Source: Eumeta japonica
Lineage: Eukaryota > Arthropoda > Insecta > Lepidoptera > Psychidae
Assembly (NCBI GenBank): GCA_005406025.1
Contig: BGZK01000161.1
Location: 434,001-498,000, forward strand
Direction: 5' to 3'
Length of the DNA: 64,000 bases
In this document: positions 47,501 to 56,400 of the stretch, in pieces
Position numbering within the stretch: the stretch's first letter is position 1
Layout: every line of letters begins with the position of its first letter
Made by a program: the position numbers and the translations under genes
The notes under the pieces: generated by a model
Told to the model about the DNA's origin: nothing
The model's input: the letters and a program-made list of their open reading frames with translations, nothing else
Database searches by the model: none

Positions 47501-48920
47501 ATTAGACAGTTGACCATCTCTCTTGGGTTCGCCCTACTTCTCCCTCTCACACCATATCTTACTTTGCTGCGTCCCTCGCAATACTTATTGCCTATTCTAA
47601 CATCGCTCCTTCTCTAAATAATGCAAACAATAAGCATGGCCAATAAAATAAAATAAAAGTAATCATTTTTAAATGTTTCTAGTTATGAGGAGTCATACAG
47701 ATAAAGATGCAAGGAAGCAAACAGTAAACTAAATGTAACATTGTTATGTAACAATGAATTTTATCAGTTTTCAAAATTTCATCAAAATTAGTTGTTATTG
47801 TGAAGTTGTAAGTAGACATACAGTCATAAAGATAAAATAACAGTGACTTATATTTGAAAAAATGGTATGCTCTATTAGTACATTGAATTCATTAAGATTA
47901 GTTAATTTATTGTTGAGCTGTGAATAAACATACAAACGAACAGACTTTAGATTCTATACTAATAAAGCACACCGCAATTAATCTGCACACCAATCCACAC
48001 TGGACTGGCACGGTTTTAAGTTGAAGTCCTAAATTTTGAAATAAGAACATTGGAGGGTGTACTTCTTCAGTAGTTTTACAGCCTGAAGATGAAGTTGAAC
48101 TTATATGGACTCCGGAATTAGTAAAATATGAGAATCTTAATTTTATTCATTTTTACTAAAGTCTTAATATTATTATTAAAGGTAGAAAATAACAAATACG
48201 AAAAATAATACAATATTGTAATGTTACATTAACATACTCAATATTTGGAAAAAATGTTGTGATGGATTAGAACTAGCAATTAAGTGGATGAGAGCTGATT
48301 TGAATATTAAAAAAAAATATTATTTAGATTGTAAAGAAAGATTGAAAAATAGAGATTTAGAGCTAAAATCATAAGGAAAATAAAGCCTTCAGGTTTACGA
48401 GGGAGTATTATTTGTGGCAATGCTTCAAAAGTCAGAGTTCGAGATAGCTGCAATACAAAGTTATTGTATCAGTAGTGTGTACAATTATAATGAAAATAAA
48501 AGTGTCATCAATTTAAAATAAGCTAGTATTATTAATAGCAGTCTTCACAACATTCTCCCAATAGCTATTTTTAATGTATCCCATAATAAAGCTTAACTAT
48601 AGAATGCTATCCGACTAATACATAAAAAGTACAAGAATGTAAGTACAAACTCAATATTTTTGTGAATCACTGCAGCCTTTTACCTAAATGTGTTATCATT
48701 TCAAATCGGAAGGTTACTTAAAGATAATTATTTCTTGACTTTATAAACTTAAATCCATCATTTTATGTAAGTACATATAAATAAAGCTTACCTTTTTGCC
48801 CTCAAAATTATCTCTAGTCGTTCCAACAAATAATGAGACAGCTCCACAACTGTTGTGTACCACTAATTCTGTAATTTCATCAACAGATAATTTATCCGAT
48901 GTGAGTTTTAAGTGATCCAT
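35596..48920 (-). CDS. Mocs2B: MOCS2B-MBIP fusion: molybdopterin synthase catalytic subunit with ATAC-subunit C-terminus, 354 aa
   Basis: Exons right to left: 48,920-48,792; 46,551-46,436; 41,231-41,044; 38,631-38,344; 38,043-37,817; 35,712-35,596. Sum 1,065 nt, 354 codons plus TGA, all GT-AG. Residues 1-144 are a MoaE domain: [76 protein letters not shown]124/K125 sit where the catalytic lysine of MoaE lies. MoaE takes sulfur from the small subunit to build molybdopterin. Residues 145-354 match [63 protein letters not shown] and a final coil [20 protein letters not shown] is an ATAC acetyltransferase subunit. The length is close to that of the fly protein. The donor at 41,043 (A|GTAATT) is weak; reading through it stops at 41,012 after 11 residues. 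Confidence 0.9.
35936..36006 (-). other. Short coding-like stretch in the last MOCS2-MBIP intron
   Basis: Reads [20 protein letters not shown] on the minus strand, then FN and a stop at about 35,936. An AG just before CGTCAT would place it in phase 0 after the exon ending at 37,817, so it could be an alternative last exon. Composition is protein-like but no homologue is recognised. Confidence 0.2.
36050..37045 (+). mobile_element. RTE-like retrotransposon 3' fragment, copy 2 (MOCS2-MBIP last intron)
   Basis: Begins in RT with [20 protein letters not shown] and [21 protein letters not shown] broken HADD catalytic box follows near 36,252, then [20 protein letters not shown] sequence, [40 protein letters not shown], and a TAT-rich tail. 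Many stops. It aligns block by block with 11,400-12,200. Antisense to the host gene. Confidence 0.85.
39003..39370 (+). mobile_element. tRNA-derived SINE, copy 1
   Basis: GGTGGCACAGTGGTTAAG is an A-box-like tRNA 5' part and GGCTCGATCCAGACC a B-box-like part, about 40 bases apart. The body follows (GCCGGACGTTGTCAACGTGC, GGGCTTAAGGTCTAAACCCT) and an AAATAGAAAGATTC segment. These are hallmarks of a polymerase-III-driven lepidopteran SINE. It shares blocks with 61,355-61,600. Lies in the MOCS2-MBIP intron between exons 3 and 4. Confidence 0.75.
39371..41011. other. MOCS2-MBIP intron DNA, no feature recognised
   Basis: Very AT-rich. The end nearest 41,011 would be the 3' UTR of a MOCS2B-only read-through form; no clear minus-strand AATAAA lies close by. 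Confidence 0.4.
41232..46435. other. Large MOCS2-MBIP intron (5.2 kb)
   Basis: Contains a reversed GGGTTCC-type repeat end (42,000-42,070: CTATAAGGGTTCC, then TGGAACCCTAAAAA) and two GC-richer patches (43,485-43,610 and 43,845-43,910) unlike the flanks and probably repeat fragments. The 60-codon frame at 43,844-44,026 (-) lies in one patch and has no recognisable motif. The rest is featureless AT-rich DNA. Confidence 0.4.
46552..48791. other. MOCS2-MBIP intron 1 (2.2 kb)
   Basis: No exon seen. The segment 47,040-47,240 is rich in CGATTTTGAT/TTCCGATTTCAG-like phrases that recall, in opposite orientation, the start of the frame at 63,000-63,130. Confidence 0.4.
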
Positions 48921-48940
48921 CTTTATTTCAGTTCCTGTGG

Positions 48941-49207
48941 CTAACCACCACTCAGTGGAGGAATAACAGCAATGTTATCCTTGTCCTGAATCTCTATATC
49001 AATACTTTCATCACACACTTCCTCATTCTTTGCTAATAAGATGTTATTTTTTATTGGCTCAAGGTTAAACCGCTGTGTGATATATAAGAGAAGTTTAGTA
49101 TAGCTTATCTTTTTTGGTAAATGTACAGTAACTTCTTTCAAGCCAGCTAGTTCTTTTGATTGAGCAAAAAACAAAATGTTCACACAAACTCTTTGATTAA
49201 CATCCAT
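48941..49207 (-). CDS. Mocs2A: MOCS2A, molybdopterin synthase sulfur-carrier subunit, 88 aa
   Basis: A ubiquitin-fold MoaD-type protein: VNILFFAQSKELAGLKEVTV at the N-terminus, DKDNIAVIPPLSGG at the C-terminus. The terminal Gly-Gly is thiocarboxylated and passes sulfur to MOCS2B. The frame is a full-length single block on the same exon as the start of MOCS2B; the TAG ends at 48,941 and the MOCS2B ATG starts at 48,920, leaving 20 bases. This is the bicistronic layout known for MOCS2, but without the ORF overlap found in human MOCS2. The exon begins after an acceptor (AG at 49,217-49,216), eight bases before the ATG, so a 5' non-coding exon is expected upstream. Confidence 0.92.
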   Translation of the reverse strand: MDVNQRVCVNILFFAQSKELAGLKEVTVHLPKKISYTKLLLYITQRFNLEPIKNNILLAKNEEVCDESIDIEIQDKDNIAVIPPLSGG

Positions 49208-49574
49208 ATTTTAATCTAAAAAAAAATACAAACATATTTCATGAAAGGTCAAGGTCATAATATAAAACGCACCATTCACTTATATTTACCAATACATATA
49301 TTTACGCTTATCTTATATGCAAAAACTGTACTGCAATGCATTCTTGTGATTATGATGAAATAATTTGTAATGATAATTATTAAGCAGAAAACAAAATATG
49401 GAAAGCATCTTGAATTTAGCCTATATATTATTAGAAAGTATTAAGTGGATATGAAAAAAATAATTTCACAATAGATCAAAAATTGAAATATATATATAAT
49501 TTTTACGGCTGTATACATTGTCTAAAATAACAAGGAACTGTAAAAGAAAAATTACACGAGGTTATGTTTACCTG

Positions 49575-49600
49575 ATCATGGTGAATCTACAAACAATATT
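49575..49600 (-). promoter_or_regulatory. Candidate 5' non-coding exon of the MOCS2 transcript with a short upstream ORF
   Basis: On the minus strand CACCATGATCAG is followed by a GTAAAC donor. Splicing to the acceptor at 49,216 would create an out-of-frame ATG reading MIRLKYGC then stop, overlapping the MOCS2A start. The exon's 5' limit is not known. Confidence 0.3.
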
Positions 49601-49659
49601 AGACATGCTTAATAGAAAACGAGCGTAATACACTTTCAGACAAATATTTTATGTGTGAA

Positions 49660-50500
49660 ATACAATAGTAAATTTACATTTGAAATTTTACGAAGTGATT
49701 TTATTTATAAATTTAATTAACCACAAATCTCAAAATACTCCAAAAAACGAAGTTATAAATGCCATGTACACAAGTGAATATCGACGTACAACCACAGTGT
49801 ACGTCACAAACTATACTATATATTTAAGTGTACGTATAAAAATGCATTTGCCACAGACAATACGCTAAGTGCTTGGAGGGGGGGCAAGGCCATGTGGGGC
49901 AAATAGGCCTTTTCATCTCAAAATTTTTTTGTGCGCATGGGTTAGCATCAACCATCTTTTTCGTATAGTTTTTGATAAGCAACCACGATAAAGTGCCCGT
50001 ACATAAAAAATAAAAATAAAACAATTTTTGTTGAAGCATTTTCACTTTAAAAAATTAAGAGAAAAGAAAGTAATAAATCATATAATTGAAAAAAAAATTT
50101 TTACATTTCATTTTAATGTTGACTGTACGTAAAGGAACAACAAAACGGTATTATTATGGAGTATGTAAAAGTAATACACGGCTAAAATCATTCAAAGACA
50201 ATACGTATTATTTTATAATTTTTTTATATATTCTCTCGTCATTAAGATTTTATTTATAATAAAGAATACAAAAAATATTCAATATCTTATTTACATTTTT
50301 CTTATCAATAATGCCATATGTAATCTCAAAATATTAATGACTGATTTTAATAACCATATTTTTATGAATCACATTCATGTTAAAAAAAAACTGCTTTTTT
50401 CAGTACGTACTACAAATGACTTAATATTATTGATAAAGATAAAATTGTTAATATTACTTTTTTTTTATATATAAATAGTAAGTAAATATTGATACCTAAC
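49660..50500. other. No gene recognised
   Basis: AT-rich. A 73-codon minus frame at 49,824-50,045 has no motif. A G7 run lies near 49,879-49,885. Confidence 0.4.
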
Positions 50501-50512
50501 CTCTCTATCGGC

Positions 50513-50674
50513 TCATTTTTTTTTCCCTTTTTGTGGACGTCCATGACATTTTAGCCATCTTTTTAATTGCTCACAATTATGAGCTTCAATTGAATCATAA
50601 ATAAGAGAAGAGCCGTCGATAGTTTCTTCCAATAGTTTATTTGATTGTGGTGATAGTATTCCTTTTCCAGCCAT
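50513..50674 (-). pseudogene. SAP-like first exon with an apparent +1 slip in an A9 run
   Basis: Reads MAGKGILSPQSNKLLEETID, a linker, then CEQLKRWLKCHGRPQKGKK, the shape of a SAP helix pair (DNA-binding), and stops at 50,513 right after nine adenines. With eight adenines the frame would continue NEPIER into a good GTTAGG donor at 50,500, as SAP sequences of the form GKKxELIERV do. So it is either a broken exon or a homopolymer sequencing error. No later exon was identified. N-termini of this kind occur in uncharacterised insect proteins, some transposon-linked. Confidence 0.45.
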
Positions 50675-50684
50675 TGTTCATTAA

Positions 50685-50760
50685 AAATGTACGAATCTTT
50701 TGAATTCCCACCATTTCAGCATGGCGGCTACGCATGCGCTCGTCTTCTGATGAAAAGGCC
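50685..50760 (-). promoter_or_regulatory. Candidate promoter of the SAP-like exon
   Basis: Directly upstream lie an AGCATGGCGGCTACG (YY1/Pho-like) and a TACGCATGCGCTC (NRF1-like) motif within 40 bases, in otherwise AT-rich DNA. Both are typical of housekeeping promoters. Confidence 0.35.
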
Positions 50761-53040
50761 TATAGATCACTAATCGATGGGATCATGGTCATAGAGTAAT
50801 ATGAACATTGGGGTATCATGGTCGTAGAATGTTTGTGAATATATCTTAATATATATCGCCACAGTATAGAGTTTTTATTGGCATAGAATATAAAAAAATA
50901 TCCAAAAACAGGAACTTGGATGCTAGTTTTGCTGTTCAATTAAGAGCCTTGAGAGAATAACTACAATATAAGTATATACAAAAACATAAAACATAACAGT
51001 TTTATCCAGTTTTGGTATGGACTAGTTCATTAAATACGTCACTCTAAATTTCGTCTTTTGTCACACTTGATGATGTCACACTTTCTGTGACGCTTTAAAA
51101 GAACTACGTCACATAAGGTAGATCTCTTTCACCCCGTACATGATAAGTTGCATTTGATAATACTCAAATTTTAATATATTAAAATATTTATTGTGCTCAA
51201 AAAAAATTTTTGAAAATTAATGAATTTCTAGAACAAAGAACAAATAAATTATTTTATTATTCATCAGAAGTCTAAGAATTCTTCAACGTTTAGAAATATC
51301 TATTGCTGTATCTTCTTATCCTTTATCTTCAAAACTATGAATTACTTCATTTATATCTATCCATTCTCTGTGCCGTAAATAGCCTTTGCTACTCCCTGTG
51401 CGAGCTTCTATAACTGCGCCCTTGTTTTTTTTTTAGATATTATAGGTACCCTAGCTAGAGTAATGCTATGTTTCGACTTATTTTATTACATTCAGGGTGA
51501 TAAAATAAAGAACAAGGGCCTTGGTGTTGGTGGACCAATTATCTAATATTTTGAAAGATAAATCTATTTTTTTAAAGAACTAGAATTAATGTGGGCTAAT
51601 AACCAGACGAGCTATTTAAGTAGACCCTTCGCTTATTATACCACCCAATGTGTCTCACTAAAACTCAAGCGCAAGTTCACTAGTGCAAATGCGTTGCCCA
51701 CCTGATGCTTAAGATTTAATTTTTGGGTCACTTTGGTCTTCATACTTCTATAATAGAATAACACCCTGCAAAGTTTCAGTAAACTGTAAATTAATTTAAT
51801 TTTAAGTACTTAGTATGGTAGAGTCTTGAATAAGGAAGGTAGCGTAATATAAATTGCGTTTAAGTATAGATTGGTGAAAAAATGTTTGGATTCTAACTAT
51901 TAGGGGCGGAGCGGGAATTTATCAGGAGCAAACCAAAAAAATAATACTGCCTGGTCTGGCCATTCTTGCGCCCCCCAGAGTCTGCGCCCTGTCTGGGCAC
52001 CGGTGGCACCGCCCTATTTACGGCACTGTCCATTCTATATTTTCTGTACCAACGCCTTTATTCCCTAACATGAAATGTAGCTGTTAAGCTTAATGAACAG
52101 TGAGAAAATAGTGTTTGCCTTGATATTGGACAAGCGAATGAATTTTGACAGACAGCAATGCTAGCGCCGATGTCGAAAAACGTAATGTGAGTAAATATAA
52201 AAGTTATAAGCTATTGCGAAGGAAATATGTATGTAAAAATATATATTTATAAATATGAAATGAATGATTTTCTATAATAACAGAAAAATAATGTATAAAA
52301 AGTCGAAAATAAAATTAAAGTAAAATTGTTTAATGAACTGCGAAATTCTCTTTTCCTTAAACCCTTGTTACCCTTTGTTATTTCTTGTCACACAAATGAG
52401 ACTGCTCTCCTCCCTTATATACGAATGTATTATGTGAACGACCCGTAAGAGAAAATAACACAAAATAACTTCCGAATAAAATGATAATAATATTACACTC
52501 TGTTCAATAAAAGGGAAAATTAAAATAGACTATGATGCTATTAAAATATTACAATACTCATAGCAAACCTTACGTTACACTCACAGATAGACGTATCTAC
52601 TCATTTAAATTTGATTTATATTTGTCGTCATAGGTAAAAACTAACGTTGTTATAAACTTCAAACTTGCAAGATGTCACGAAACATAAATGTACTGGGTCG
52701 TAATACTTTTTGTAATGACTAACACTTGAAGTTTTTGTACTTTTTACTGTTCAAATATTATAATCACAATCTTTTAAAAATATGAATTCAGAATTATATT
52801 TTTTTTTTGGATTACTGCATATATAAATTTTTCAAACCAAACAAAACCCATCCCTAAAGTGTATTTGTTTAATAATTCTAAAATTTGATAAAGATCCCTT
52901 TTTGTGTCTATTTTAATTATTTTATACATTTTTTAAAAATAATTATTATTAAAAATAGAATGCAATCAATCAATAAATCAATATTAAATGGTAGCCCCGA
53001 GTTGACTTTCAATATAAGCATTGACAGTTAGAAATTAAAA
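50761..53040. other. Intergenic, repeat fragments only
   Basis: 51,050-51,165 holds CACTTGATGATGTCACAC, TGTGACGC and CACCCCGTACATGAT, probably a dispersed repeat. 51,903-52,030 holds GGGGCGGAGCGGGAATT and GCGCCCCCCAGAGTCTGCGC then CGGCACTG, a repeat tail I recall from Lepidoptera. No gene seen. Confidence 0.45.
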
Positions 53041-53158
53041 AGTTACCGGATTTCAAACGGTTTTGACGATCGGGTGTTGTGTTGAGATTTTTGGCAAGAT
53101 TCCCTCTCCTCTCCCGTTACATAAAATGAACGACGCAGTATGTGCACCACAAACCGGC

Positions 53159-53420
53159 TATAAATAGATTTACAGTGAGTTGTCTGTTCTCTGCCTTGAC
53201 GTTTTTGTTTTGAAGTGACATACAGCGAGCATTTAATACAATATTAGAACTCAAGTGAAATTCGGATATAGTTTTAATTTTAAATTTATTTAAAAAATGG
53301 ACTGATCTGTTGTAAATAATAGTTTTAAATTTGTAAATACTGCAATTAAATTGGTGAGCATTAGTGTTGTTTTCATCATACGTGTTATAGACATACTTAT
53401 TCATTAATAAAATTTGCATC
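53159..53420 (+). promoter_or_regulatory. TATA box and 5' UTR of TACC
   Basis: TATAAATAG at 53,159-53,167, so transcription would start near 53,190 and give a leader of about 230 bases. The leader contains a two-codon upstream ORF (ATG GAC TGA at 53,297). Confidence 0.4.
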
Positions 53421-56400
53421 ATGACAAGCAGGGTCGAACCAATGGATATAGATGATGTCGATAGCGAATTTGACAATAAAGAAAATGCTTACCAAAGCAA
53501 TGTATTCTCTACAAAAGCAAATATTGAAAAAGGATATGAAGAACTTGAAGTTTCGGAAATGAATATGAGATTAAGATATTCCATTACCCCGTCATCATCG
53601 CCGATGTCTAAAAGCTTCACTACTGTCTGTAATGAGACTAAAAATTATGATAGATTTGACAAAACTTTAAATTCCACTAGTGCGAATGACCCAAATAATT
53701 TAACACAACCCTGGGGTCCTGTAAGTTGTCCAACTGAGACCAATTCTTTAGTACTAAAAAATATTTCGATTAGTGCACCAATTCCAACTGAAAATGTAAA
53801 CTTGACATCTACTAAATCTAAATCATCAATGACACTTAATGATAATTTGGTAAATAATAATGAAACCATATTACTCAGTGGTAGAGATGAAGAGTGTGAA
53901 AGTGCTTATCCTAGTTCCTCTTCTTCACCATTACCAAATATTCTAGTACCGAATGTCTCAGCCAAAGAAATACCAAAGTCCTTAGATTCACCAATTATGA
54001 GAGGTTTAAAAAGTGTTTTGAATATATTTAGGTCCTCCCAAAGCCCTATACTGCCGTCTACTACTGATAAGACTCCAGAAACTGTAGAAAAAGCACATGA
54101 AGTTACAATTTTATCTCCTGATGGAATGGAAAGAGATATAAAAACTAATCCTGTTTTGTCATCTACACCAATTTGTAACAGCAAAACTAAAGAAGAAACT
54201 GGATCAAAAAGAAACAGCCCTTATAAAGACAGTATAGTATTTAATGAAGATTTAGTTAGTGAATTGCAATGGAATAATGAGACTACAATATTATTTGGCG
54301 ATGAAAAGATTCCCATTCATAAATTATTATTACAACGAGCGCACTCACCTATGCCTGAATCAAATAATACCATTGTTAAAACTATTAAAAATGATGACAT
54401 TTTAAATCAAAATATAGTGTTAGCTGAAGATGGAACTAACAGTGTACTAACAAATATTTCGTCAAATGAGCAAGAACGGCTAAGTACTGTAACACAAGAT
54501 AATTTTGTTGTACCTTGTTACAGTAATAAAGCATCTTGTGACAGCCTTGTAGAGCATCAAGATGATTCAGAATTTTTGGATTGTGAAAATACTTACATAA
54601 ATAATGATTTATACTTGCCATCAATAGATACAACTATTACTTTTAATAAGTATCCTGAACAAAATGAAACTGAGGATTCAGATGCGACAACCAAAAGTAA
54701 GATTATATCAGAAGTTTTTGAAAAAGTGGTAGTTCCAAATATAATTAAATCAAGTGTAACAATCGAAAAACAACAGAATGTTAATGAACAGTCTGATAAA
54801 AATGAAATTCTTAATCAAAATAATGTTATAAAAGATGCAACATTTTATGGTACTGTGGAGTCGCAAGATGAGTTTAAAATAAATAATGATGTATTATTGC
54901 CGAATATTGATAGAAATGATGTGAATAATTTAACTTATAACTGTGAAGAGGTTTCCTCAAGCGGCTCTAAAATGTTGGATAAAAAGACTATTGATTGTAA
55001 TTCCCCTAACATCCAATTGTGTTCTGAGTATGTTTCTCAAAATGACATACAAACTTTGAAACAAATGGCGTTAGAAATTGTACATGCTGAATATGGAATG
55101 ATTGAAATTGAAGATGTTTTTAATAAAGATTTGCTTCAAAACAATGTTTCTAATAAAAATACTAGTGATGATTCTGTATTGAAATTGAAGATTAGTAAAG
55201 GTGGTACATCAGAAGAAATAAGTGAAGTTAATAATTCAGAAATCATTCAATGTGCACATGTGACAGAGGACCCTGAAATGAAAAGAGAAAATCACTTAAC
55301 ACAAACTACAGTTAGCGGTGACAAATCAAACCTATTGGTGTCACAAGAAAAACTGGACGCCACATTTTTAGCTAATGACACAGGTTGCTCCGATATAAAT
55401 GTCAACACAAACTCAATCCAAAATGAGTTTTTAGAAGTACAAAGCCTTGAGGAAGTCTTATTGCTCTCCGAAAATCATAGTCCGTATATTTCATTTAAGG
55501 CAGAAGAAGGTCATAATATTGAGGATGTAGTTACAAATAACCTAGAATATAGATCAATTGTTCCAATTATTGGTGAAAGTTTACTATGCCAAAATTCTTT
55601 CATTCAAAATTACAATCAGGATCAGTTGAATGATAAAACAAATGAGGCTATGTCTGTAGAAAATACATGTTCTATGTTTGATCAAAATCAACTACTCGAT
55701 TGTACTATAGCTTCTGTCGTAAATACTGCAACAGAAGTAGTTGAAAATACTATTAATGTATCGATGCAAGTTATAGAAAACATTGATGGAAATAATGAGA
55801 AAACTTGTAATGACAACATTGAAGCAAATATGACTTACGTCAAAGACGTCTCACAGTCAAACACAGGTGAGGAAAAAGGTGTTAAAATTCAGAGTGAAGT
55901 TTCAAACTCCGAAAGTAATGTGAATCTTGTGTCAGCAAAATTAAACTGTACTGGTGAAGAAATAAAAGTAGACTTTGACAGTGTAGTATTTAATGATGGA
56001 AATGTTGAAAATAAGGATGATGTAATGGTTGGTGCTTTAGATTCTCTTGTAAGTGCTGCTACCGAAATAGTAGCAAATGTTATCAGTATTTCTACGCATT
56101 ATGTAGAAACTATTAATGAGACAGAAAAATCTCTAAGACCAAATTGTGTACTTGAGACTGTTTTAGATAGTGAAGTCAGTAATGGTAACATTTCGAACTA
56201 TGAAATTAATGTAGAAGTCGCTAAAACTATTTCCATGACTGATATGTCAGTTTATTCAGAAAATGAAATAAAGGCTGATGGTGTGGATACAGAAAGTAAA
56301 GACACTGTTTTAAAGAGTGACATTGGTGAAGCGAATACTATTTTGTCAACTTCTACAGTGGTAACAGATTTGACACCAATGCATGATAATCCATCAAACA

